Assembly: GCF_036785885.1 (NCBI RefSeq)
Contig: NC_092316.1
Span: forward strand, 51,593,001-51,657,000
Source: Coffea arabica
Taxonomy: Eukaryota; Streptophyta; Magnoliopsida; Gentianales; Rubiaceae
Length of the DNA stretch: 64,000 nucleotides
Direction of reading: 5' to 3'
The notes under the pieces were generated by a model that saw only the letters and a list, made by a program, of their open reading frames with translations, ran no database searches and was not told the DNA's origin. Positions within the stretch are counted from its first letter, which is position 1. Every line of letters begins with the position of its first letter. Positions 47,701 to 58,838 of the stretch are shown in pieces. A program made the translations under genes and the position numbers.

Positions 47701-49427
47701 TGTCAATTCACCTCGCACTTAATCGACAACTTGTGGATTTGACATGAGCACACGGTGACAACATCAATTTCTCAAAACAGGTTAGGCAACATCAATTTTG
47801 ACAAAATGAATATAGTTTGTTTAATCAATTCTCTTGTCACCAATAACTCAAATATATTTTTGGAGCATAAAATAATTATGATCTTCATCTATTCAAACGC
47901 TACAATTTATTCAATTCATTATTTCGGAACATGTTAGAGCATAATAATTAAATCCGGCCTGGTCCTCAGCCTGGTAACTAGATTGGTTCAAGGGTTTAAT
48001 CACGAGTTAATTGGTTGAACTAGTGGGTCATAATATAATGAAATAATATAATTGTTAAGAAAATATAATTATTGAACTGGTGATTAAATCCATTAAGCTT
48101 CAGTGTTCACCAATTGAAGCGACGGGTTAATGACTTATCAATAGAAATCTTTATTATCCTCTCCAACTATCAATCCAACCTAGTTAAATAGCGAGTTCAC
48201 CGGATTAGCTGCTCGAACTGCTTAGACAGACTGGGTTCAATAACTTTGGTTTAGAGTGGCATGACATTACCTTTACCTGCCTATTTGTAGGCAAAATTAC
48301 AGCAGTAGCTCCCATCAAATTTATAAATTATCCTGTCCTAGTCCTTCACATTTATTGTTAATTTGATTAGAAATTTATGATTGTAGACAGTTTTCAAGCA
48401 TGCTAAATGACATGTTGAGTCAAAATCTTTACCACAAAACACCACCAGCTAAACAAGTTGAGGGCAGTATGAATTTTTATGCGATTTGATTAGACTGCAA
48501 TGTTGCAATTTCTGGTAAACTTTTAGCTCCCTCCATTCCTTTTTTGAGTGAAAATCTTTACCACAAAGCACCATCAGCTGATAAAGTTGAAGCATTAGGG
48601 ATTTTTATGTGATTTGATTAGACTGCATATAAACTCTTCTTTTATACTGTATTAAGGGAAGGAACGTGTCATGACCTGAAAACTTAAGAAAAATGCTAAT
48701 GTTTATGAAATGTTTTAAGAGAAATATGTTTTCTTGCAGAAAATAATCCCCCCATCAATACATGTCTACAACATTCACATTTCTAGGTTCAAAAATATTG
48801 AGGATAATTTTAAACCATGCTCTTCAATTAAAATGAATATCAGAGATCCATCAAAATATTAGTTGTTAGCTATTATTGTGGCATTCGTTTCATATTCCAA
48901 ATTTCATTTACACTACAATAATTTGACAGTGAGATTGATCCTTTTTAAGTTCAATTCATCAGAAGACACATAACTAACGTGTGGAGAACTTGCACTTGAG
49001 GAAGTAGACTTGCAATTGTCTACAAGATGTTGCAGAAATTGCTACAGCCAAATGCCATGAACTTGGGCCAATGGCCGCCGTGTATGTAGCAATAAGGGGC
49101 AATTGTGCAACCGAAGTTACTAGTAATAAAATGGAACAAGAAAGGAATAAAACTCAAGCATGGAGAAAAACCTTACTTGTCTCTTTTATTGTTAATGAAG
49201 TCATCAGGCCGAAGGATAACCTGAAAATACCAAAGAAAATGAAGCATTTCTCCAAAAAATGGAATCCCCATGTGGCCAGGAGGAAGCTTCGTCGTGGTTC
49301 TGCCTCCAAAACGCCAGAAAGTAACCGGCAGAGCAAATCGAAAATAATTCCACCACCACAACCCCCACCCTAGTAGTGTTATGATTCCCACCACATTTGC
49401 TATCCACATCCCTAAGGTTATTTCCAT
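44774..49427 (-). CDS. cytochrome P450, CYP85 clan, CYP88-like, copy B
   Basis: Nine exons with lengths identical to copy A: 49427-49177, 47544-47220, 47079-46930, 46787-46530, 46412-46335, 45743-45665, 45550-45444, 45357-45239, 44864-44774. The product is again 485 residues with the same hinge, AGYEST, ETIR, FNPDRW and FGGGSKICPG motifs. I count about ten amino-acid differences from copy A, more than half of them in exon 1 (for example VS/GW at 20-21, K/Q at 69, R/L at 72). Intron 3 again starts GC (46929-46928). Intron 1 is 1632 bp against 1038 bp in A. Both genes look intact, so sub-functionalisation or dosage is possible but not shown by sequence. An in-frame upstream ATG exists; the MEITLG start is preferred because it is shared by both copies and leads directly into the anchor. 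Confidence 0.9.
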
Positions 49428-49559
49428 CTTTGTGAGTTGAGGCTCTAATAGTCCATGTGATGTGGTACTCCCAAGTGGCATATGACCAGGTTTAAATACA
49501 CTTACTGGCAATGCAATCATTTGTATTTTATACCCAACATATTATTCTTTCAAGTAATA

Positions 49560-49830
49560 TTACAAGAGGACAATCTGAACTGTACTTATTCAACTGGGAA
49601 CAAATCTAAACTATACTCACTTGGGGCTATGGCAATTTGTGTGGTTGCCGCAGCAACCATGTATGGCATTGTCATTTTCACCAAAAGAAGTGGTGAGACT
49701 CAAAGCTGGTGAGCTCTCCAAGAGTGCCACTACCGTAGTTAAAAAATTGACAGCCACTCCTCCTGTTGTCCACATTGACAAATTGTTGCCAATGTGGGTC
49801 ATTCCTGGTGTAAGTATGGCTAGGTAGTCT
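49560..49830 (+). pseudogene. fragment of an unknown gene with a membrane segment
   Basis: The plus strand reads YSLGAMAICVVAAATMYGIV, a likely membrane helix, then TKRSGET. After a one-frame change it reads KAGELSKSATTVVKKLT, PPVVHIDKLLPMWVIPG and a gtaagtatgg donor-like site. A related piece lies on the minus strand at 61810-62079 and a truncated one at 34235-34365. The frame change occurs at the same place in two copies, so it may be a true short intron or exon border instead of a mutation. I do not recognise the family. Confidence 0.5.
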
Positions 49831-50049
49831 CAGTATGATTAGAACTAGAAGCATGACTAGACTGATTCACTTTTGCTTAAGTTTCATCTCCACTGATTCA
49901 CTTTTGCTTAAGTTTCATCTACTTTCTATCTTCTTCAGTATGTATAAAACAGGGCACAGTTTGAAGTTCAGAAAATGCTAATTTACTTATACTTTCTAAC
50001 CAGTGCTTGAAATCTAGTATTTTAGATTTCTCATTCTTTGGAAAACTTG

Positions 50050-50345
50050 TTACCACACCTACAAACATGAAATCATTCAGATTAGTTGTTCTAATCAGCA
50101 AAAACTGCCACATACTAGAAAGAAATTGACTCATTCACATCCATTGGTATAGATATTGTGCATTGTGCTGAAACTTGTCTGTGAGTTTCCTTCTTCCGAA
50201 GTAACAGGCCTATCCATTAAGTTTTTCCCTGCAGAAAAGTTTGAAGGCAAATTGAAACTAGTGTCACATTTACCTCCAATTTTTCAATTGGCAATACTAT
50301 ATATGTTTTTTCTAATTTTCTATTAACACTGTGTACCTATTAAGG
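50050..50345 (+). repeat. three-copy repeat, member 1
   Basis: Shares extended similarity with 53857-54150 (same strand) and 61490-61785 (inverted), including aaattgactcattcac-like, ggtatagatattgtgca, tcacatttacctcc and atactatatatg words. The core has splice-like sites and could be an exon on either strand (plus: after a CCCTGCAG; minus: after a TTTTCTGCAG, reading GKNLMDRPVTSEEGN). It follows the unknown gene fragment at 49560-49830 in the same order as at 61.5-62.1 kb, so they may be parts of one gene. Confidence 0.6.
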
Positions 50346-50399
50346 ATTTGCATAGCTTTTTCCTAACTTAGGGTCTTAAGAGCAAAATATACTATATTT

Positions 50400-51378
50400 T
50401 GGGCTTTGGATTACAGTTTGACCGAAGGGTTTCTCAGGCTCCCCCATGGGACACTTTTAGCGGGCGTATCCATTGGTTAACGGGTGTGAATGAAAGTGAA
50501 CGTTTTGTTTAGTTGATGTTTTTATGATTGGTCATTTCTAAAATCATGATTGGACATTCAAGTTTAGATTTATTAAAAAAAAAAAGAGTTTAGATTATAA
50601 ATCAAAACTTTATTGGTTCTAACTAGCACATTCCAAGGATTATAAGTTCGTCGAGTTTTTGATAAATTAGTAATAGGAATCTGTTAGTCGGGGATTTGGG
50701 AAGGCTCTTTGGAGGAAATTTCTGAGGATCCATTTGGTTTTAGATATTGTAATGCATTCGCTTATATATGTTATTATAGGTTGAAAATGGATTGGTGGTA
50801 CGGTGGGAGGGAGAGGTTTCAAGTTCGAGACTTTCTACTTACACTAAAAAAAAAAAAAGGATGGGAAATGGATTTTGATTAAATAAATTATAATTAAATC
50901 TGCCCAACTATTAAATGGATTAACATTGGGTTGGTCAAGTTGGGTTAATTCAAAACTATAGACCCAATTATGACCCAACATAGTTTCTCATGTGCTTCTT
51001 AATATTCATTCATTTGTACATGTATATGCACATTTTTATCCACTCTTGCTTTGGGAAAATATTAGTAAACTATTCTTTGCACATCTTCGTGCACACACAT
51101 ACATGCGCAATAATAATATTTTCCTTTTTTTATTTGGAATAACATTTTAAGAATTTAGTAGACCTAAATGTGTCCGTGTCCCTACCAGATAAATATGTGC
51201 CATGAATTTGGACATGGTTTCGCGAATAAGATCTACTTGTTTCTTATTCACTTGTTTCAGAAATATGTTGTTCAAAAGATGATGAGTTGAAACTTTCCCA
51301 AATTTTTGTAGACGAGGGCTAATGTCATTTTACATGAGGTGAAATTAAAGAAAAAGTGATCTAAGTAGATTAGGTTAA
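50400..51378. other. intergenic, no gene seen
   Basis: AT-rich DNA with a short poly-A near 50573 and 50848. I see no coding exon or defined element. Confidence 0.5.
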
Positions 51379-51740
51379 TACTACAAGAAATAAGGTTTTC
51401 AGTCACAACACAATGACAGCATCTAATTTTGTCATAAATAAATTAAATTTATTAAAAATATAGTTTATTGTCACATAATACTATCTATTTATGATAACTT
51501 ATATTGTTGTCAAAATATATTGTCAATAATACTATTCCTGAATGCAGTGACCAAAAAAAACTGAATATTGTCACTTAGTAATTTTCCATGTTTCTAACGC
51601 AAAAATAAAAGAAATAGTAATTTTTCTCCCGTGACAACTCATAATGTTGTTAGAATTTCTCCAATTGGAATGTTACTTAAAAAATAAATGTTGAAAACTT
51701 AGAAAATGCGGAACAATTGGAAAGTTCACTTAAAAAAATA
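51379..51740 (+). mobile_element. possible CACTA-type terminal fragment
   Basis: Begins tactacaagaaataaggttt, close to the CACTACAAGAAA end of plant CACTA elements. It continues with repeated gtcac/gtgac words of the kind found in subterminal regions. It is interrupted at 51741 by another element and may resume at 53329. I did not find the opposite terminus, so only one end is supported. Confidence 0.45.
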
Positions 51741-53328
51741 GGGATAATTTCACAAACCTCCCCTGATGTTTTTGACACTTGCACTGACCCCCCTTGAGGT
51801 TTTTAAAATTTTATTAACCACCCTTGCTTTTGAGATATTGGTAACAATTCAATCCAAATAGCATTAAAATATTATTTTCATGAGTGAGATGATATTTTTA
51901 TTCCATGAATGCCCTTTTGGTCCTTGTATTAGTAGAAGATTGAAAATCTTTAAAAGGTTGAAATGATTAGTAAAGTTGAGAGGGTGTAAATGTAATATAG
52001 AAACTTTCAAGCACAACATGGAAACATAAGAAGTGTTTTAACAGCCATAGCAATGGCTAATGCAAGTTCCAATGGCTAGATTTTTTATTTAGCAATGTAT
52101 ATAAACATCACAACTGCCTACCCTCAAGATTATGACTGTGAGTACGTAGCAAGATGTGGGGTGCATACAAAGTTATTGTTTTGTACTACATTTAGAGTTC
52201 ATAGTGAAAACATTTAGTAGAAATTATGGCCTCTTCAAGCCATAAGGGAGAATCATGGAATTCATCAACATCTTTCACCATTAAAAATAGATATTGCTAT
52301 CGTAATCACAAAGCAACAGTGAAGATATTTGAGAGTAAAAAAAATCTGGACAAGTTGTATTTTTGTTGTTCAAAGTGCAAGTATTTCAAATGGTATGACG
52401 GAGGTGAAGAAGAAGAAATTAACAGCAAAAAAAGCAACCGCAATATACAGAGCGAAAGGACAATTGTCACAATTGGGAGTCTTAGGGAACATGCTGCTCA
52501 TCATCAACTTCATATTGTTAGCTATATTTATGTTCATTGAAAATGTAAAATCAATTGGATAAACTCATGCAAATCTACCGCAACATTGTACCAACTGTAT
52601 TGTGCCTTTTTAGTGACAGGCAATTCAAACTAGAAGGCTATGTCAGTTGGAATTCATCATAAACCAATGTAAACCCACGTATGCAGCAGTATAACTTAAG
52701 TATGAAGGAATAAATGGCTACATTATTTGACTCAATCATGCACCTAGATATGTAGTAAGAAGAGTAGTATGTCAAGCTAGCAACCAGTTATCTATGATGG
52801 AGGAAATGATAAGGCATATTGAAGACGCTAAAAGGGATATTACATTAGCTAAAATGCCTTAAGCATATCAGTAGTAGATCCACATACCCATTAGTGCAAT
52901 CCAATAATACAAAACACCATCTACAATAAACAGTAGATGCAGATAATGAGGATTGCAACTCCACAATTCTAAAAGACTGTTAGGAGCCATTTTCAAAAGT
53001 ACTTATAGTCAAGAAATCAGTGAACTTTACAGCACCACCAAATACAAAAGACATTAAGCTAAACATAACTAACAAGTAGTTTGAGTGGCTACTCAAAACC
53101 ACATGCTGAGATTATTGGTAGTACTAATGATGACGAAGTTCAGATTGTTGATGCATTTACGCTAGTTAGTAATAAGCCCCAACTTCATAGGACAAAGTGG
53201 TAATTTCAACCATCATGATGTAAGCAAAGTCTCAAATTTTTGCCAGGGGTGGTCAGTAAAAATTTTAAAACCTCGCGGGTATTAGTGCAAGAGTCAGAAA
53301 ACTCAAGGGAGGTTTGTGAAATTATCCC
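51741..53328. mobile_element. 1.6-kb TIR element carrying a GRF zinc-finger gene remnant
   Basis: Both ends start gggataatttcacaaacctc in inverted orientation, and the similarity runs for about 90 bp inwards (cttgcact, gaggttt, ttaaaattttta, accacc). This is a clear long-TIR DNA element. Its only recognisable cargo is the broken GRF-type gene at 52226-52562. The flanking target copy is unclear because both sides are A-rich. Confidence 0.8.
52226..52562 (+). pseudogene. GRF-type zinc-finger/transmembrane protein, frameshifted
   Basis: An ATG at 52226 opens MASSSHKGES, then a region at residues 22-60 with the pattern YC..NHKATVK...LYFCCSKCKYFKWYDG, which matches the GRF zinc finger. The second cysteine of the expected CxC pair appears changed to Arg (TGC TAT CGT). 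After YDGGEEEE the coherent reading moves to another frame, giving a Lys-rich stretch and a hydrophobic helix (MLLIINFILLAIFMF) before the stop at 52562. Plant GRF proteins commonly have this finger, coil and C-terminal membrane helix layout. A 1-2 bp indel near 52405-52440 breaks the gene. Function here is unknown and it is probably dead. Confidence 0.72.
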
Positions 53329-53856
53329 CAAAAAGTAAATAGCGAAAACTTTAAAAAACAAAAAAAAGGACAACATCCTCATTTCTCTCTTCCTTATCAC
53401 TCACTTCATTCAAAATTAAATCAACCCCAACTTCCACTTGACTTTGTCCCTTTCTCTCCCTAAAATCGAAATCCACCATTTCGATCGATTAACCTCTCTC
53501 CCTTTCCTAGCATTGAATTCGCGATTAGACTAGAAGTGATTTTTGCACTTATTAGTAGCTCAATCTCAATCTCATTTATGTTTCTAAACTCCAGTTTCAG
53601 CATGAATTTCGAGAAATTTCACTGTTAATTTTGTTTATTTTTAGGGCATTGTATCGGTAAATAGAGTAATTAGAGGTTCATCATGCATGAGTTGCTAATT
53701 TTGTTCATCGGCAAACCAATGCCTAACTCCATTCTCAAAAAAAGTCATTGCAAAATTCTCTGAGCCTTTTTTGAGCTCCTCATGTTCAAATTCTAGGTAA
53801 TCAAGCTTGGATTATCTTTCTTTTCCTTCTATATATATGTTTTTTTTTTGTCATAA
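53329..53856. other. intergenic, no gene seen
   Basis: Continues the possible CACTA fragment for an unknown distance, then CT-rich and AT-rich DNA. No coding exon is recognised. Confidence 0.45.
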
Positions 53857-54150
53857 AAACTGCCACGTGATAAAAAGAAATTGGCTCATTTGCTTATTTT
53901 AGATTCACACCCTTTGGTATAGATATTGTGCATCCTGCTGAAACTTATCAGTGGGTTTCCTTCTTCCAAATTAATAGGCCCATCCATTAAGTTCTTTCCT
54001 ACAGAAAAGTTTCAAGGCAGATTGAAAGTCAATGTCACATTTACCTCCAATGTTTCAATTACAATACTATATATGTGTTTTTTCTATTTTCTATTACCAC
54101 TATGTACGTATGAAGGATTTGCATGGTTTTCTTCCAACTTATGATTTTTC
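53857..54150 (+). repeat. three-copy repeat, member 2
   Basis: Second member of the family described at 50050-50345, forming the outer end of the left palindrome arm. The translated core reads EKFQGRLKVNVTFTSN on the plus strand, with stops nearby. Confidence 0.6.
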
Positions 54151-54562
54151 AAATAATAGGAAGATGGCAAGTCATAATAATCTAAATAAATGAACAATAT
54201 AGAGTTAGCTACTTTTTAGATGTTTAGTTTTAGTAACCTCATAAAAGGCTTGCCAACAAGTCGTCTACGTACATATTTGAAAATTGAAATAAACAACATC
54301 ATAGATAAATTGGTTTTTTCTCAAACATTTTGAGTATTCTTTTCTCAGCTTGCTAGTACGATGAAAAAACTAAGAATACTGTTAAAAAAAAAGAATTTGA
54401 AAAAACGCTGCCAGAGAAAGTCCCAACACAAAATCCAGGCTATTGACAAAAAAGTCTCGACATAAACTATAGTTTACTAACAAAAAAGTCTCCAAGCTAT
54501 AGGCTGTTGAAAAAAGAAAATCTCTATTAACAACAAAAATAACCCCAAGAAAAAAAAACTAT

Positions 54563-54916
54563 AGTATATTGTTGATTTATTCCTCTTTTCCCACACATAT
54601 TTTGCCTCCCTATATACATTGATTTTATGAAATTTATTTCCTATATTTTTTTGATAAAATATTTTGGATTATTCAACTTTGATAGGTATGAAACTTTCTA
54701 GAATATGGATGTGTAGCTTGTTCTTATCATGTAATTAATATTATATTGTTGATTTATTCCTCTTTTTGCACACATATTTTCCCTCCCCATATACATTGAT
54801 TTTATGAAATATATTTCTCCTATAGTTTTTTGATGAAATTTTTTAGGTTCTACACTTGGTGCTTGGATCATTCAGCTTTGATAGCTATGAAATTTTCTAG
54901 GATATGGATGTGTTCT
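54563..54916. repeat. 177-bp tandem duplication
   Basis: Two copies of a unit containing gttgatttattcctcttttt, acacatatttt and acattgattttatgaaat lie head to tail at a 177-bp offset. The right palindrome arm has the same pair (inverted, about 60830-61100), so this duplication came first. Confidence 0.75.
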
Positions 54917-55328
54917 CTGAATGTATTCTCGTTCTTTGGATTTTACTTTGTGACGTTTATAATAGAAATTTACATAAAAAACGACATGTTGATGGAAATT
55001 TTATTCTTCCTTTACAACAATACTCTATTTTTTTTTTGTAAATAAAGATGCATTAAAATAAAGTCAAGTCAACAGAGCGCAAGATAAAGCACAATCATCC
55101 GTGGGGTGGTAACCCCCTTTAAGTCTTGCAAAAGTATGGGTCAACAATACTCTGTAGTCCTCTAGTCTTATGATTGTCAGCCTTCTAATTTCATGTTTTT
55201 CACAATTCTTCCTCTTTTTTCAGATACTAGTTTTCCTGATACACTTTTGTGCATTCTCCATAAATGAAGCTACTATTGAATTCAAATTCATTAAGACTCA
55301 GTTGATATTCCAGAATGAAAGTTCCTAT

Positions 55329-56486
55329 TAGACTTGGCCAAACAACCCAAAGTCCAACAACCTGCCCAATTCGCCTATTAATTTTAAAGGATGGGTTGGG
55401 TCAGTTGGGTTATAGATTTTATTGGGTTGGGTAAGAATAAGCCAACTTATTTATTGGGTGGGTTGGGTTTTATATTTGGACACTCAATATCCAAATACAT
55501 CCGCCCAACCACTTGTATTTAGATATGTGTTAACAATTTATTGACTAATTTGTATTCAAAATTCTCATATATATACATAATTTTTTTTTCAATCACTTTT
55601 TTAATTTTTATTTAAAAGAAAAAAAAACTTAAAATGAAAACTTGTGCTTATTTTACTTTTACAATAATAGTTAAACTTGCACGACATCTATAATAATTTA
55701 TTATGCCTTTTAAGAGTATGTTGTTTTCCTCCCTTTTTTCTTTTTTTTTTAATTGTTGTTCTTCGATTGCTACTTACTTCTATTTGTTAATATTTTGTGT
55801 ACCTAGAATAGAATTTTAAATTGGTTCTAATTGTAGTCTTTTACTTCTTTCTAACTTGTTTTATTTCATTGTTAATAATTCCTTATCAATATTATAATAC
55901 AATAAATTATGTCTTTTAATTACATTTTCGAGCATAATATAATTTAGCATTCAATAATTTAAATACACAAATCTTACAACTTACAATAGAGCAGATATGA
56001 ATGATAAAAGTGTTAAATAAGTTGTGACAAAAATAACTTTCAATCAATTAGTGGTATTAAGAAGTATAACGTAAACAAAATTTTTTAGCTAATTTATTTA
56101 AATGTACAATTTATTATCTAAAATTCACAATACAAGCAATATAAAAATATTATTCTATGTATGATGTGTTTTCAAGGAGTTTAAGAAGTGAGTGTGGGTT
56201 TGTGTGTGTGAAAGTGTGTTAGTGTGTGAAAATATATTTATGTATGTTAAAATGTGTTTATGTATGTGAAAAAAAATCTTTTTGTGTGTGTAAATGTATA
56301 AGAGAGAGTTTATGTATTACAATGTATTAATTAATATATTGGGTCATATTTGAGTCATGGGTTTGAGATGACCGAACCCAAATTCAACCCAATCTAAAAT
56401 TGGAGAGGTTGGGTATAACTTATTTAAGTGAAAATCCAATATCAACCCGGCCAAAATCCGATCAACCCGCCTAATTGTCAAGTATA
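55329..56486. mobile_element. hAT-like element in the left palindrome arm
   Basis: A 1158-bp unit with ends tagacttggccaaacaaccc and, read inverted from the right, tatacttgacaattaggc. It sits between gttcctat (55321-55328) and gttctcgt (57829-57836), a decayed 8-bp duplication. The empty site in the right arm reads gttttcat on the same strand (60375-60382). Subterminal gggttgggt-type words occur at both ends. No transposase is readable. Confidence 0.75.
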
Positions 56487-57823
56487 TGATAGGTTGCATT
56501 TTTGTCCTAAAATTCATGATTGTTTTCCCTTTTATTTTATCAAATATTGCGTTAATTAGTGGATTCTACTTATATTTGGTAATTGTATTGATTGTAGAGA
56601 TTCGGAGTGAAAAGAAGTTAAAAATGTGAATTTTAACTAATTTTTATGCAATTTGGCATAGGCGCGTTAAGATCTAACTCTGCATGTCCGAAAACTCGAG
56701 ATTTGGCACGTGAACTGCAATCTTAAAATTGAAGCAGTAGGAGTCCGTCTCTTCACCGAAAAAGTAATCTCCTACTTCTATTAGGACATTGGTGTTGTTG
56801 GCCTATCTTGACTTTTTGAAAAGAGTCCACTACCTAGTGGGAATTTGATTTCGTGGAGGAAAGGAACTTTTAGTAGAGATAGGAAACAAAGTCTGGGAGA
56901 TTGGCGTCGTTATTATATTTCTTTCTAGCAAGAAACAACAAAAACGTCTTGATCTTCTTTTTCCTTCGATATTTTTATTTCATAGAGAATGGCCTCAGCA
57001 ATTAATTCTAATACTTGGAGCATGGCTTTCTCCTTAGGTATGAACTAAGCTTTTCATTCTAATTAAGTAACAACGGAGAATTTGGTTCATATAAAATTGT
57101 GAGATCGAATTGATTATATTTATTTTCTTTATTTTACTGGTATCCGTATGTTATCTGATTTAATTTCTTATAGTTATTTTTTTTATTTGAATATCAAGGG
57201 CAACCGATAATTAATTTAATCTAATAACATAAAATGAGTTAGAGCAGTTAAATCCGTAATTATTTAATTGCTTTAAATTAGTAGTGACTGGCATGATTGG
57301 ATTTGTATCAAGGAACATATGAGCTAACTTAAAATAACCCTCGTAGCGTGTTATTTGATTAGAACAGGACTTCTCTAATTTTTAAGGCAATTGAAAAATT
57401 GAACTCTAAGGTCATGCCTAGGGTTATTTCTTGATTAGCGAAATAAGTAATGGTCGCACTTTGATCATCGATACAATAAGGAGAAGTTGATTTTCATCGC
57501 GTGTTTGGCAGTTATAACTTAAGTTGAATGAAATTATTATTACATCCATGATCAATTAAGTGAACCATCTCTAAAGTTATTTCTTGGCTAGAGATTATTC
57601 ATTATTGATTTAATTTTGCTAAATTGTCATTTAGTTTTTATTTTATTTAATTTATCTAAATTGTTTAATTATCCTCAATTGTATAAAAATCCCGCAAGAC
57701 TCTGAACTCTAGAAGAAACGAATGATCCCCAATCGCTTTGGATTTGACCCTACTCACCCTATATACAAAAATTATATTTTTCTCGAATAGATATTTATTA
57801 TTGCATAAGTTCGACACCTGTCA
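56487..57823 (+). mobile_element. solo LTR of the Athila family with GTATA target duplication
   Basis: 1337 bp from tgataggttgca to cgacacctgtca, alignable with the Athila-like LTRs along its length (shared tggcagttataact, ggctaga, aaataaccct stretches) but clearly diverged. Flanked by gtata at 56482-56486 and 57824-57828. No internal region is present, so it is the residue of LTR-LTR recombination. It interrupts the last bases of the hAT-like element. Confidence 0.88.
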
Positions 57824-58838
57824 GTATAGTTCTCGTGTTAGAGCATGGAAAGTTCACTACCGCTCATCAACAATTTTTTTTTACCAAAGACAGAAGTTCT
57901 GTTTGTGCTGGGTAGATGTATTCTAGTGATTATAAGATATATGTTACATGATCAGGCGATACCATCATAAATCTGGGTGTATCTGAAATATTAAGAAATA
58001 TGGTTCTCTTAGAGTTCATATTCAAATGAGGAAGGGAAAGAAAATCTAAAATCTACTACTAATGATAATGACGAAATGTGAATCATGAATAACAGGTGTC
58101 GAATTTGATCAATGCTACTATTTTAGTTTAAGAGCAAGCATCATTCCACTTTATGCCTCAAACTTTGTATGAACTCTTATTTTGCACTTTATACTTTAAT
58201 TCGGGTCACATTATACCCTTATTTTTTTATAACTAATCCACTTTGGGTCCAATGATTAATAGTTTGCAGAAACTAAATTGAAAAAAGCATATTAGCAGTA
58301 CTACCGTATTTACCGAGGGTAAGTAAAAAAAACTAACATTTTCAAGTGATAAATAATTTTCTAAATGTGGAGGAATTATCAAAGGATTAAGAACTGCTGC
58401 TGACTTGCTTCATCTCCCTCATCTTTCAATAGTATTAGCGCCATTGGGCTAAAGTCCATAGTGGGACAGATATATATTAAAGTTAAGGATGCTTCATTAA
58501 AAAAGGTTAAAGGATGCAATGTGTAGCATATATGTGGGGGTACAAAGTGAGAAGTAGTATAAAGTCTGTGCATGCAAAATAATATTAGTCCCAATGATCT
58601 TTAAGTTTGAACACCCAATATTGTAGGCAAATTTAAATTTTGATAACTTTCATACACAAAAAAGTAGAGAACTTGATACTATATGTAATTTTGTTTGAAG
58701 TAAAATGTCATTTTAAATATTTTTTTATTTTAAGTGGCACAAGAAGAATGAAGCGAATTAAAATTGGTCCATACTAGCCATACATACATCATGAATTTTT
58801 ATTTTTTATTTTTGGTTTAATGCATCATGCTTGCTAAC

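Larger units (their letters stand above)
38935..49843. repeat. segmental duplication, copy B
   Basis: Direct repeat of 19067-34365. Most aligned stretches differ at only scattered positions; 26065-26990 and 40823-41747 encode identical short frames. B lacks the copia insertion, the second flank copy, the 717-bp TIR element and one MITE. B carries an ~80-bp extra stretch near 42050, ~600 bp extra in P450 intron 1, and a longer unknown-gene fragment. The non-coding stretches 40475-41142 and 41667-43147 hold nothing further. Confidence 0.92.
53857..58560 (+). repeat. left arm of a large imperfect palindrome
   Basis: 53857-55328 and 57829-58560 are the inverted counterpart of 59602-61785. The arm is split by an hAT-like element containing a solo LTR (55329-57828), which the right arm lacks. 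Apart from that, about 2.2 kb on each side align with many substitutions and small indels, so the palindrome is old. Confidence 0.85.

Noticed and set aside
55380..56460. gggttgggt-type words considered as telomere-like repeats
   Set aside because: They are scattered and imperfect, occur inverted near both ends of the hAT-like element, and do not form a tandem TTTAGGG array.
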